Assembly: GCF_905397435.1 (NCBI RefSeq)
Contig: NZ_CAJPVI010000033.1
Span: 39,465-103,464 of the forward strand
Direction of reading: 5' to 3'
DNA from: Cupriavidus numazuensis
GTDB lineage: Bacteria; Pseudomonadota; Gammaproteobacteria; Burkholderiales; Burkholderiaceae
DNA length: 64,000 nucleotides
Part shown: positions 9,020-17,993 of the stretch, one piece after another
How the letters are laid out: every line of letters starts with the position of its first letter
Position numbering within the stretch: position 1 is the stretch's first letter
Made by a program: the position numbers and the translations under genes
The notes under the pieces: model-generated
The model's database searches: none
Told to the model about the DNA's origin: nothing
Seen by the model: the letters and a program-made list of their open reading frames with translations, nothing else

Positions 9020-9769
9020 ATGGAACTTGACGCCACCACCTTCGTGCTGGAAATCATCAACTTCCTGGTGCTTTTGTGGCTGCTCAACCGACTGCTCTAC
9101 CGGCCGGTCCGCGCCGCCCTCGACACGCGCGCCCAGGCAGAGGCGAGTCGCTGGCAGGCGCTGGAAGACCGCCAGGCAGCCATCGACGCCGACGTCGCGC
9201 GGCTTGCACAGGAGAAGGCTGACCTCGAGGCCCGCCGCGTGGCCGCCGAGCGCGATCTGGCCGACGAGGTTGCCGGACTACGACTGAAGCGCCTGGCAGA
9301 GCTTGGGCGGGAGCTTGATGCCGAGCGCGAAAAAGCCAGGGCACGCATCCTGCAAGGGCAGGCGCTCGCAGCGGCGCAACAAGAAGACGCACTACGCGAG
9401 CGAGCCGCACGGTTCGTCGCCGACTACCTGACACGCCTTGCTTCGCCGCCCCTCGAGGGTGCTATCGTGGAATTGTTCCTTGTCGATCTGGGGAGGCAGG
9501 CCGGACCAGCCGGTATCGCCCTGCGCGATGGATGGTCGGACCGCGGCGAGGCACCTCCCGAGGTCCGGGTCAGCACTGCGTATCCGACTGCGCCGTCCAC
9601 CCGTGCGCGAATCGAAAAGCAGATCGAAGCGTTGATGGGTGCCAACGCACGAACCCGGTGGCAGTTGGATCCGCAACTACTGGCCGGCATCTGCGTCCAC
9701 CTGCCCGGCCACCAGCTCGAAGCAAGCCTGCGCCGAGGCGTGGATGCCTTCGTCCGCGCCTGCCCATGA
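9020..9769 (+). CDS. atpF: N-type ATPase b subunit with delta-like C-terminal domain
   Basis: A 249-residue peripheral-stalk protein; ATG 9020 follows GAGG. It has an N-terminal membrane helix (EIINFLVLLWLLNRLLY) and a long charged coiled coil (about residues 35-135). A C-terminal domain of about 100 residues has features of subunit delta/OSCP (LDPQLLAGICVHLPGHQLEA). There is no separate atpH, as in other N-ATPase operons, so this fused domain probably links the stalk to F1. It overlaps atpA by four bases. Confidence 0.88.
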   Translation: MELDATTFVLEIINFLVLLWLLNRLLYRPVRAALDTRAQAEASRWQALEDRQAAIDADVARLAQEKADLEARRVAAERDLADEVAGLRLKRLAELGRELDAEREKARARILQGQALAAAQQEDALRERAARFVADYLTRLASPPLEGAIVELFLVDLGRQAGPAGIALRDGWSDRGEAPPEVRVSTAYPTAPSTRARIEKQIEALMGANARTRWQLDPQLLAGICVHLPGHQLEASLRRGVDAFVRACP

Positions 9770-11196
9770 ATACCCCACAGATCGGCCTTGCCATCGAGGA
9801 GGTAGGCACCGTTGTGGGCGTAGCCGACGGCATCGCCTGGCTGCAAGGCCTGCCGTCTGTACCGCTCGGGGAAGTGCTTCGCTCGCCCGATGGCAGCCGG
9901 GCTTGGGTGTTCCAGCTCGACGAGAACCTGACAGGCTGCATCCTGCTGGACCAGACCGAGGGGCTGGCGGCTGGCACCCGTATGCGGCGCAGCGGCCAGC
10001 GGCTGACGCTGGCATGTGCTGATGCGCTCCTCGGGCGCGTCATCGATCCGCTGGGCCGCGCCTTGGACGACCAGCCCCTGCCGCCTGTGGAAAGACAACA
10101 GCCACTTGAAGCGCGCTCGCCGGCAATCATCGACCGCGATCCGGTCACCCGCCCTTTGTACACGGGTAACACTGTCATCGATACCCTCCTTCCCATCGGG
10201 CGCGGCCAGCGCGAGTTGCTGATCGGCGACGAAAGCACCGGCAAGAGCTCCCTGGCATTGGATGCAATCATCCACCAGCGGGACCAGGCCATGCGATGCG
10301 TGCTGGTACTGATCGGCCAGCGCCGGGCCGAGGTGGCCGAGACCATTCACCTCCTCAACGAGCACGACGCCATGTCCCACACGACCATCGTGGTTGCCGA
10401 AGCGGGTGGCCTGCCCGGGCTGCAATACCTGGCACCGTTCGCGGGATGCGCGCTCGCGGAATCCTGGATGCAGGCCGGGCATGATACGCTGATCGTCTAC
10501 GATGACCTTGGCAAACATGCTCAGGCCTACCGCGAGCTATCGCTGCTGATGCGCCGCCCGCCCGGTAGAGAGGCATATCCGGGGGATATTTTCTACCTGC
10601 ACGCTCGCCTGCTAGAGCGCTCGACCCAGCTAAACGCAGCCCGCGGCGGCGGCAGTATGACAGCGCTGCCGATCGTGCCCACGCAGCTCGGGGAAGTGGC
10701 AAGCTATATTCCGACCAACCTGATCTCCATCACCGATGGCCAGGTCTACCTGAGCTCGAAGCTGGTGGCTGCCGGCACCTATCCCGCGATCGACCTGGGC
10801 ATATCGGTCTCGCGCATTGGCGGCAAGGCGCAGGCCCGCCCCATCGCGCGCGAATGCAAACACCTGCGGCTTGACTATCTCCAATTCCTTGAGCTGGAAC
10901 TGTTTCTGCGCTTCGGCACTCGACTCGACGATGAGACGGAGGCACGCGTGCGTCGCGGGCGCCTGGTGCAGGCCTTGTTGCGCCAGGACCGCCTGGAGCC
11001 GCGCCCCATCGCCTTCCAGATGGCCTGGCTGGTGGCACTCAATGAAGGGTGGCTCGACGGCCTGGAGCCGTCGGCGCTGCAGGCTGTCCTTGACACGCTG
11101 CAGCTGCGCGTGCGCGGCAATGATACGCCAGGCCTCGACGCGCCGCGCCAGCAATGGGTGGCTGCGGTGCGCGCCTGGACGGGTCGTGAACCATGA
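9766..11196 (+). CDS. atpA: N-type ATPase alpha subunit
   Basis: A 476-residue non-catalytic nucleotide-binding subunit. The start is the ATG overlapping the atpF stop (MNTPQIGLAIEEVGTVVGVA). The P-loop is GDESTGKSS, where housekeeping alpha subunits have GDRQTGKT. Downstream come the strand DTLIVYDDLGKHAQAYRELS and the stretch ALPIVPTQLGEVASYIPTN, all as in alpha subunits. It is slightly shorter than the housekeeping AtpA (about 510 residues). It overlaps atpG by four bases. Confidence 0.93.
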   Translation: MNTPQIGLAIEEVGTVVGVADGIAWLQGLPSVPLGEVLRSPDGSRAWVFQLDENLTGCILLDQTEGLAAGTRMRRSGQRLTLACADALLGRVIDPLGRALDDQPLPPVERQQPLEARSPAIIDRDPVTRPLYTGNTVIDTLLPIGRGQRELLIGDESTGKSSLALDAIIHQRDQAMRCVLVLIGQRRAEVAETIHLLNEHDAMSHTTIVVAEAGGLPGLQYLAPFAGCALAESWMQAGHDTLIVYDDLGKHAQAYRELSLLMRRPPGREAYPGDIFYLHARLLERSTQLNAARGGGSMTALPIVPTQLGEVASYIPTNLISITDGQVYLSSKLVAAGTYPAIDLGISVSRIGGKAQARPIARECKHLRLDYLQFLELELFLRFGTRLDDETEARVRRGRLVQALLRQDRLEPRPIAFQMAWLVALNEGWLDGLEPSALQAVLDTLQLRVRGNDTPGLDAPRQQWVAAVRAWTGREP

Positions 11197-12026
11197 GCGG
11201 TCAGCACGCTCTGCGCAAACGCGCCGCGTTGCTATCTGAGCTGCAGGAGATCGTGCAGGCGATGAAGAATGTCGCTTCCGCTGAAGTACAGCGCGCCACG
11301 CGCGAGCGACAAGCCCTGACGCAGGCATTGTTGGCTGTGGCCGACGGGCTGGCGCAGTGTGTCGACATGGACCTCCCGAACGACACACCCACGTTACACG
11401 CCGGGAAAAACAGCTGGCTGGCGATCGGAGCCGAGCGCGGGTTCTGTGGAACGTTCAACGCTCGTTTGCTGCAAGCCCTACGATCCCTGCTGCTCGATGA
11501 TCCGCACGCACATGTCCTCTTGGCGAGCCACCGCGCGAGCGACCGACTCGATTCCGCCGGCAATCGATATGTCGTCCTGCCGGGCTGCGCCACCGTTGAT
11601 GATGCGCCGGCCGCGATCGACACGTGGCTGGCCGCGCTCGACGAGGAAAGGCGGCAAGGTCGCACTCTATGGTTGTTGCACACGTCCGAGTCCGGCCTCG
11701 TGAGCCGGCGGCTGCTGCCCGAACCGGACCTCACCAGCATCATCGCGTCCGAGCCTGCCGCGCAGGATGCCTCTGGGCCACCCATACACTACTTGTCTGC
11801 GCCGTTGCTGCAAGCTGCCCTGCAACGCCAGGCATTTCGGCTGCTCGTGCAAACTGCGCTCTGCGAGTCTCTGGAGCACGAGAATCGCTCGCGGCTCTCG
11901 CAGATGCAACTCGCGCAAGCGCACCTCGAAGAGCTTGGCCATCTTATGCGACGGCGTCAGGCGGCACAGCGCCAGGCTGACATCACAAATGAACTGGAGA
12001 CCCTAACCAGCATCCTTGCCCCCTGA
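11193..12026 (+). CDS. atpG: N-type ATPase gamma subunit
   Basis: A 277-residue central-stalk subunit. The N-terminal helix contains IVQAMKNVASAEVQRA and the C-terminal helix contains HENRSRLSQMQLAQAHLEEL with the terminal ITNELETL pattern, both characteristic of gamma. The middle part (GAERGFCGTFNARLL) matches the Rossmann-like core. It is the last gene of the operon, 34 bp before the convergent binding-protein gene. Confidence 0.88.
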   Translation: MSGQHALRKRAALLSELQEIVQAMKNVASAEVQRATRERQALTQALLAVADGLAQCVDMDLPNDTPTLHAGKNSWLAIGAERGFCGTFNARLLQALRSLLLDDPHAHVLLASHRASDRLDSAGNRYVVLPGCATVDDAPAAIDTWLAALDEERRQGRTLWLLHTSESGLVSRRLLPEPDLTSIIASEPAAQDASGPPIHYLSAPLLQAALQRQAFRLLVQTALCESLEHENRSRLSQMQLAQAHLEELGHLMRRRQAAQRQADITNELETLTSILAP

Positions 12027-12060
12027 CCTGCCGCCACGCAATCCGCGCACCAACGGGCGG

Positions 12061-12960
12061 TCAGCCCAGTGCCTCGTCATTCGGGTGCGCGAACAACGAC
12101 TTCATATCGTCGGACAAGGGGAAGTCCAGGTTCAGGCCCTTGGGCGGCACCGGTTGCAAAAACCACTTCGTGTACATGTGCTTGATCTCGCCGCTCTTCA
12201 TCAGTCCCGCGATCACGCCATCGGCAAGCGCCTTGAACTGCGGGTCGTCCTTGCGGATCATGCAGCCATAGGCCTCGCGGGATGCCGGCTTAGCCACGAC
12301 CGTCCACTCCGATGGTTCACGCGCCTTGGCGCGTTCGCCATAAAGCAGGGCGTCGTCCATCATGAAGGCCACGGCCCTGCCGGACTCGAGCGTCAGAAAC
12401 GACTGCCCATGGTCCTTGGTACTGATGATGTGCATACCGAGATGCTGCTCGTCGTTCATCTTGCGCAACAGGCGCTCTGAGGTGGTGCCGGCCGTGGTCA
12501 CCACGTTCTTGCCCTTGAGGTCGGCCCAGCTGTTGATACCGCTGTCCTTGTTTACCAACAAACGTGTGCCGATAATGAAGATCGTGTCGGTAAACGCAAC
12601 TTGCTTCTGACGTTCCAGATTGTTGGTCGTCGAGCCGCATTCGATATCGATCGAGCCATTCTGCAGCAGGGTGATGCGGTTCTGCGAGGTGATCGGAATC
12701 TCCGTGACAATCAGGTCCGGCATGTTGAGTGCCTTCTTGATTGCATCTACGATCTTCACGTTGATGTCATACGAGTACCCGACCTGCCGAACGCCACCGA
12801 GGTTATAGTTGAACGGGATGGAAGACTGACGTACGCCGAGCGTAATGACGCCGGTGTCATGGATCTTCTTCAGGGTTCCGGTCAGCGGCTGCGCGCCGTG
12901 TGCCAAGGGCGCCAGGGTCAATACGGCTATAAGCAGCGATGCCAGCGTTGCATGTTTCAT
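12061..12960 (-). CDS. Amino acid ABC transporter substrate-binding protein (GltI family)
   Basis: A 299-residue periplasmic binding protein. The start is Met at 12960 because it opens a clean signal peptide (MKHATLASLLIAVLTLAPLAHG) and follows AAAGGATTGATC. Family signatures are DTGVITLGVRQSSIPFNY, GYSYDINVKIVDAI and DIECGSTTNNLERQKQVAF, which match glutamate/aspartate binding proteins of the GltI/AatJ type. No permease or ATPase genes adjoin it, so it is an orphan component here. Ligand is inferred from family only. Confidence 0.88.
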   Translation of the reverse strand: MKHATLASLLIAVLTLAPLAHGAQPLTGTLKKIHDTGVITLGVRQSSIPFNYNLGGVRQVGYSYDINVKIVDAIKKALNMPDLIVTEIPITSQNRITLLQNGSIDIECGSTTNNLERQKQVAFTDTIFIIGTRLLVNKDSGINSWADLKGKNVVTTAGTTSERLLRKMNDEQHLGMHIISTKDHGQSFLTLESGRAVAFMMDDALLYGERAKAREPSEWTVVAKPASREAYGCMIRKDDPQFKALADGVIAGLMKSGEIKHMYTKWFLQPVPPKGLNLDFPLSDDMKSLFAHPNDEALG

Positions 12961-13300
12961 GATCAATCCTTTCCACGCGAGACGAAGAAGACGCTCGCCA
13001 AGCCAGAGGTAAGGCAATTTGCATCGGCCAGTCCGGTTCACGCGCACGCGATGACGCATGTCACGGTCTCGCCTATTCGCACCACCACGCCACATCTGCG
13101 CACCTTGCCATAGACGTGGGACATCGGCGGATCGCGTATCGTTCCCACATTTAGATCATGATGTGACACAAAAAAAAGCCGGAATAGAGTCGAAGCCGGC
13201 CGCGATTCGCCTGAACTGACGCCGCATTCCATACGTCCAACCATTGTAAATACCAGTTTCTGCACAGACTGCCCGCACCGGCAGCCTGCGTCGAAAAGCG
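12961..13300. other. Divergent intergenic region
   Basis: This gap separates the leftward binding-protein gene from the rightward Rieske gene and must hold both promoters. An A-run at 13168-13175 sits in an AT-rich stretch. I found no credible ORF. Confidence 0.4.
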
Positions 13301-13897
13301 ATGGAACAGACTGCAGAGGTCGGCTTCCGTGAACCTGAACCCGCTCGCCGGCGCTGGCTGATCGCGACCGCGACCGCCGGCGGCGTTGGCTGCGTTGTCA
13401 CCCTTGTTCCCTTTGTGGAGTACTTCGAGCCCTCGGCACGCGCACGCGCCTTGGGCGCGCCGGTCACAGTGGACATCCAGGCACTCAAGGAGCGCGAAGT
13501 GGTGACCAAGCGCAGTCCGGACATGCTTGCGCAGATCCCAAAATGCGACGCGCTGGTGGCTGATCCGCAGTCCAGGCACCCATACTCCCTGCCCCTGCCC
13601 AAATATTGCCGCAACGAGTTTCGCGCACGGGCGAGCCGGCCAGGCATTCTCGTCGTTACTGCCGTGTGCACCCACCTAGGCTGTACGCCACTTGCGCGCC
13701 TCAGGCCGGGTCCGCAGCCGGGGCTCCCGGATGACTGGCCTGGCGGATTTTTCTGTCCCTGCCACGGTTCGACATACGATCTGGCCGGCCGGGTGTTCAA
13801 GGACAAGCCGGCTCCCCAGAACCTCGATGTCCCGCGTTTCATGTTCAGCCACCCGGATGTACTGATCATCGGCAAGGACGAACAGGGAGAGGCTTAA
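13301..13897 (+). CDS. Rieske iron-sulfur protein, ubiquinol-cytochrome c reductase type
   Basis: A 198-residue protein with an N-terminal twin-arginine-like region (ARRRWLIATATAGGVG) followed by a hydrophobic anchor. The two cluster-binding boxes are CTHLGC and CPCHGS, so a 2Fe-2S Rieske cluster is expected. It resembles PetA of cytochrome bc1. Compared with usual PetA, the stretch between EREVVTKR and the preceding hinge appears about ten residues short: the usual WRGKPVW-like strand is missing. No petB or petC follows, so it is an orphan. It may act with another respiratory complex or with the next-door protease. Confidence 0.85.
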   Translation: MEQTAEVGFREPEPARRRWLIATATAGGVGCVVTLVPFVEYFEPSARARALGAPVTVDIQALKEREVVTKRSPDMLAQIPKCDALVADPQSRHPYSLPLPKYCRNEFRARASRPGILVVTAVCTHLGCTPLARLRPGPQPGLPDDWPGGFFCPCHGSTYDLAGRVFKDKPAPQNLDVPRFMFSHPDVLIIGKDEQGEA

Positions 13898-13950
13898 TCA
13901 TGGCGGCGCAATCCCGCCGCTGGGCGGGGGACGGGACAAGGAGACCCAAG

Positions 13951-15387
13951 ATGGTACGTCAGATCTTTGCAGGCACGATGATTGTCTTGGCCGCTGCCTG
14001 TACCACAGGCAGCGGCTCGCTGTCAGCCCAGACGAATACTGCCCAACAAGCCCAACAGGCCGCATCCACGCAACATGCCGGCGCACCGGACTTTGCCAGC
14101 ATCGTCGACAGGTATGGTTCCGCCGTGGTCAACATCAGCGTCACCACGGAGGAACAGTTGGCCTCGGAGGGGACGCCTCCAGGGCTCAGCCCTGGTGACC
14201 CGCTCTTCGAATTCTTTAAACAGCTGGATCCTGAGTTCACCTGGCCGGAACGCCATGCCCCTCACGTGGTGCGTGGCATCGGCTCAGGCTTCATCATTTC
14301 CCCCGACGGCCTGATCCTGACCAATGCGCATGTCGTGGGCAATGCCAAGGTAGTCACCGTGAAACTACTGGATCGGCGTGAATTCAAGGCCAAGGTCGTC
14401 GGCACCGATACACGCAGCGATGTTGCAGTCCTGCGCATCAACGCGAGGGATCTGCCCACGGTCAGAGTTGGGGACTCCACACACGTCCGAGCCGGGGAGT
14501 CCGTGCTGGCAATCGGCTCCCCTTATGGCTTCGAAAACACTGCAACAGCGGGCATTGTCAGCGCCACCGGGCGGTCGTTGCCTGACGAGACGGCCGCGCC
14601 GTTTATCCAGACGGACGTCGCCGTCAACCCGGGAAATTCTGGCGGCCCGCTGTTCGACGCTCGCGGAAATGTCATCGGCATCAACACGCAAATCTACACG
14701 CGTACGGGTGGATACCAAGGACTGTCCTTTGCTATCCCGATCGACACGGCCATGCGTATCGAGTCTGAACTGGTCATGCACGGCAAAGTCATCCGCGGCC
14801 ACCTGGGTGTCAGCGTGCAGGATGTCGACCAGGGACTGGCTACGGCCTTCGGCTTGCCGCGCGTGACCGGGGCACTGGTGGACCAAGTTGAGCCGGGCAG
14901 TCCCGCGGCCGCCGCAGGCATCCAGGCCGGCGACGTCGTGACGCGCGTGGGCGATGCGAAGATCGAGTATTCGGCGGAGCTAGCTAACCTGATCTCCGGC
15001 CTAAAGCCCGGTACGCGCACTGAGCTTGGCCTGGTGCGGAATGGCGCGCGACAGACGGTAGCGGTGACAATCGCAGCGCTGAAGGAAATGTCCGCCTCCC
15101 CGGATGCACTGACGCAGACCAAAGGCGAATTGGGTCTTACGGTCCGGCGCCTGAATAAGACGGAAGCCGACGCCCACGGCATAGCGGGCGGGCTGCTAGT
15201 GGAGCAAGCCAGTGGTGCCTCGGCAAGCTCCGGCATCGAAGCAGGCGACGTCATTCTCTCCATCAACGGTGCCCCGGTAACCACCCCACAACAACTGCAC
15301 TCGCTTGCTACCCACGCTGGCAAGCAGGTTGCACTTCTTGTCCTGCGCAACGGCATGCGGGTCTTTATCCCTGTGGATCTGGGATGA
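13951..15387 (+). CDS. DegP/HtrA-family serine protease, lipoprotein form
   Basis: A 478-residue periplasmic protease. ATG 13951 is chosen because AAGGAG precedes it by seven bases, and it opens a lipoprotein signal (IVLAAACTTGS) with the acylated Cys. The catalytic triad is visible: His in ILTNAHVVG, Asp in TRSDVAVLRI, Ser in NPGNSGGPL. Two PDZ domains follow (about residues 270-360 and 385-475). Most DegP proteins have a cleaved signal rather than a lipid anchor. The gene is 53 bp after the Rieske gene and may be cotranscribed. Likely role: quality control of envelope proteins. Confidence 0.88.
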   Translation: MVRQIFAGTMIVLAAACTTGSGSLSAQTNTAQQAQQAASTQHAGAPDFASIVDRYGSAVVNISVTTEEQLASEGTPPGLSPGDPLFEFFKQLDPEFTWPERHAPHVVRGIGSGFIISPDGLILTNAHVVGNAKVVTVKLLDRREFKAKVVGTDTRSDVAVLRINARDLPTVRVGDSTHVRAGESVLAIGSPYGFENTATAGIVSATGRSLPDETAAPFIQTDVAVNPGNSGGPLFDARGNVIGINTQIYTRTGGYQGLSFAIPIDTAMRIESELVMHGKVIRGHLGVSVQDVDQGLATAFGLPRVTGALVDQVEPGSPAAAAGIQAGDVVTRVGDAKIEYSAELANLISGLKPGTRTELGLVRNGARQTVAVTIAALKEMSASPDALTQTKGELGLTVRRLNKTEADAHGIAGGLLVEQASGASASSGIEAGDVILSINGAPVTTPQQLHSLATHAGKQVALLVLRNGMRVFIPVDLG

Positions 15388-15448
15388 ATGCTTGACCACC
15401 GGCTGGCCCCTTACCGCACCAGGTTTGGCCAGCGGGAACTTTGCATAT

Positions 15449-15904
15449 TTAGCTGCCGGCCCCCGTCTGCTGCGATGGCGAGAAGTAGATCACCAATTCA
15501 CGGGCATGACCACGCTCGATCTTCACCTGGCGTGTCTGCTCCTGCGTGCCGAAAGTGGACGACACGCGATAGGTTCCCTCGGGAAGCCTCGCGTAGAGCA
15601 ACGGTCCGGGCACCATCGCGTCCACTACGCGCTTGCCGTGCAGGTCTTCGACGCGAACACGTATGTCTGCAAGATATTCGCCAGTCCGCGCGCGAGCAAA
15701 TGTCATGCGCAGGTTGTAGTTCGCCTGCATGCTCCGCATGGCGTCGACCTGGCCCTTGCCGATGCCACCCGCAACGTAGGGAACCCCGCTTGGCGCGGTG
15801 TGCTCGGAAAGTATTGCTACCGCGTGTGCGGGAGAAAGGAATGCGGCCATCGCCGCCACAATGGCAGCGCCGATGGCCAATAAAACAAATGCGTGGTCCT
15901 TCAT
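15449..15904 (-). CDS. Exported protein of unknown function
   Basis: A 151-residue protein with a signal peptide (MKDHAFVLLAIGAAIVAAMA, ending near HAVA). The start at 15904 is preceded by AAGGAG eight bases upstream. The mature part is beta-rich (YLADIRVRVEDLHGKRVVDA, then LPEGTYRVSSTFG) and resembles carboxypeptidase-regulatory-like or transthyretin-like folds. It is a small stand-alone gene convergent with the protease gene. I cannot name a function. Confidence 0.65.
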   Translation of the reverse strand: MKDHAFVLLAIGAAIVAAMAAFLSPAHAVAILSEHTAPSGVPYVAGGIGKGQVDAMRSMQANYNLRMTFARARTGEYLADIRVRVEDLHGKRVVDAMVPGPLLYARLPEGTYRVSSTFGTQEQTRQVKIERGHARELVIYFSPSQQTGAGS

Positions 15905-16395
15905 CACTTGCTCCTTCATCATCGGGACTGTCTTCTGGTTTCGTGGCTGACGAAGGGAACGTCCCTCTGGGTCAGTCCACCGGATACACACCATGAAAGT
16001 TTGATCCCCGTCAGACAGGACTTGTTCGCGACGCAAAGCGCACTCGCGCGATATGTTTGGAACAGGTGCGGGAACACTGACGGCACAAGTTCGAGCATTG
16101 ATGCGGTACTTTTTGGCCGTGGAGTGTGACCCGGTCGCTCAGTGCATAACCGTGAACTTTTCCCCGCCCACGGTTGATGCTTGGCAGCGGCGCGACGCTC
16201 CGTCGATACTCGGTACCAGAGGAACGGCGCGCTCTACGACAGGGAAGTCCTGCGGCATCTGAAGCGGACCTTCCCTCGTATCAGAATCCGTCCCGGCAAC
16301 TCAACCTTGCGAGCTTCTGCGTCGATCGCGCGCACACAAGCCCTTCGATTCACGGCTATCGGGGACGTGTTCCGCCGGTTGTGAGCCGTCCTGGT
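15905..16395. other. Intergenic region, no supported gene
   Basis: Nearly 500 bp separate two leftward genes. Open frames here (for example 16181-16384 on +) lack good ribosome sites and protein-like composition. The region probably holds the promoter of the exported-protein gene. Confidence 0.4.
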
Positions 16396-16788
16396 TCAGC
16401 TCAAACGAATCGTGGTCTTGTGCAGCTCACTCATGATCCAGGTCCGTGCCTCGCCCGCCTGTTCCATCCGAAAAGTCCGGATCTGGCCCGGGACCACGAA
16501 GCGAAACACGTCCACTGCGTGGCGGATCCAGTCGTGATCCGTTACTACCGCTATGGCTTCCCACCGGAAGTAGTGTCCGATGCCAAGCTTCAGGTCATCC
16601 CAGGCCGCTCCCGCTGCCATCTTCACGAAGCCTGGCCCAAGTTCATAATATACCCGTACTTTTTCCCGCCCGACCAAGGCGGCCTCGACCGCCGGAATCA
16701 GGACCTCTTCATAGTCCTCGCGCGATACCTCGCCGCTCGCACTGGCGGCGACCACATTGCCGGGAAAGCCCGTCAGGATTTCAATCAT
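16396..16788 (-). CDS. SpoIIAA-like STAS-fold protein
   Basis: A 130-residue soluble protein; the start at 16788 has GGAG five bases upstream. The pattern MIEILTGFPGNVVAASASGE, then SREDYEEVLIPAVEAAL, VRVYYELG and the C-terminal ARTWIM-SEL matches the SpoIIAA-like (DUF3478-type) family, found widely as single genes in Burkholderiaceae stress islands. Family members have a STAS-like fold; their partner is unknown. No kinase or phosphatase adjoins it. Confidence 0.75.
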   Translation of the reverse strand: MIEILTGFPGNVVAASASGEVSREDYEEVLIPAVEAALVGREKVRVYYELGPGFVKMAAGAAWDDLKLGIGHYFRWEAIAVVTDHDWIRHAVDVFRFVVPGQIRTFRMEQAGEARTWIMSELHKTTIRLS

Positions 16789-17241
16789 GACCACTCCTAG
16801 CCAATCGCAAACTGTCACACTGCCGCAACTGGCGCACACGTATCTCGTGCCGTCGCGTGCGGCTCCGCCCTGTCCCTCCTGACTCCACCGTACATAGCCA
16901 TTCCGTCAAGTTCAAGGTAATGCCTTGACTAGCCACGGTAATCATCTCGGCGTTCTCACGGCATGCGCTTACGTCATAACATGCTGGGTTCAACGCAGCC
17001 TGCTGGCCAGTCCAACTCGCCCCAAAACGAACGGCCGGCACGATAACCGCCTGGTCCACGGGGCATTACGGATCTGCGCCATCGGAGCTTATTGCACCTC
17101 GACCCGCCACTCGCGGTGGTGCGACGATTACCATGTCGCTCGCGGGGCCAGCGCCGTTGGCACTATGACGGCCCACCGACGCGGCAGACGCGACTTGCTC
17201 GCACCTGGCCATCGTGACAGCCTTGATATACGTTAGAGTCC
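16789..17241. other. Divergent intergenic region
   Basis: It lies between the SpoIIAA-like gene and a rightward membrane-protein gene. No ORF with coding character was found on either strand. It presumably contains both promoters. Confidence 0.4.
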
Positions 17242-17670
17242 ATGCACAAGAACGATTTGCTCCATTGCACCGCAAAGATATGCAGAATACTTGGCCTGCT
17301 CTGGATGACCGGCGCTCTCGCTTTTGGCCTGATTTCCATGCTGTGGGACCATCGTGAGTTGACACATGCGGAGCAGGTCCGACTCTATGAACGAGAAGTC
17401 GGGCATGGCATTGCTCAGGATATGCAAAAGCGGAGCACAACGTCGCGCGACGCCAAGCAGGCTGGCCGCGGAACGCCGAGGTGGGTCTACGTCGGCGAAT
17501 ACGAAAAGACCATGCACCAGGCCGAGATCCTGAAACGCTACTTCGGCGCATCACCGCCGACAAAGCTGAGGTTTGACTGGATCGCCGCACTGCGCCATCT
17601 GCTTGACGGTGCACTTGGACTGATAGTTGCTTGGACTGTGGCATGGCTGCTCGATGATTTCCGTGCGTAA
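17242..17670 (+). CDS. Putative membrane protein of unknown function
   Basis: A 142-residue frame with two hydrophobic segments, near the N-terminus (ILGLLWMTGALAFGLISML) and the C-terminus (LLDGALGLIVAWTVAWLL), separated by a charged loop of about 85 residues. The ribosome site is weak. The topology looks like a real small inner-membrane protein, but I recognise no family. Confidence 0.5.
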   Translation: MHKNDLLHCTAKICRILGLLWMTGALAFGLISMLWDHRELTHAEQVRLYEREVGHGIAQDMQKRSTTSRDAKQAGRGTPRWVYVGEYEKTMHQAEILKRYFGASPPTKLRFDWIAALRHLLDGALGLIVAWTVAWLLDDFRA

Positions 17671-17993
17671 CATGATCAGCCTGCACTGATGATAAGACCG
17701 ACGTATGTGGATCCCTTCGGTTAAGCTCGGGGCCTTTCTGGATGCAAAGTTGATATGACTCCGGACGAGCCACCGCTTGCGACGCCGCATCCACGGCGCG
17801 GACATTTTCCATGAGGGCGAGGCCCCAGAAAAATTTATCATCACCCCGATCACGTCGGCCATGGTTGGCAGCCAGAGCAGCGGGGCGCCGCAAATTTGCT
17901 CCAGCGCAGCAAGTCGAGGTTGTGGGCCTGACCTGGCCTGACCATGGGTCTGCCGCGTGACAATAGCCGCCGCCCGAAGCCGCCGCCGGTCGC
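17671..17993. other. Intergenic region left of the IS element
   Basis: No convincing gene. The overlapping frames on the minus strand have poor coding character. Confidence 0.4.

Noticed and set aside
16181..16384. 67-codon + strand ORF
   Set aside because: No ribosome site and Arg-rich composition typical of non-coding high-GC frames.
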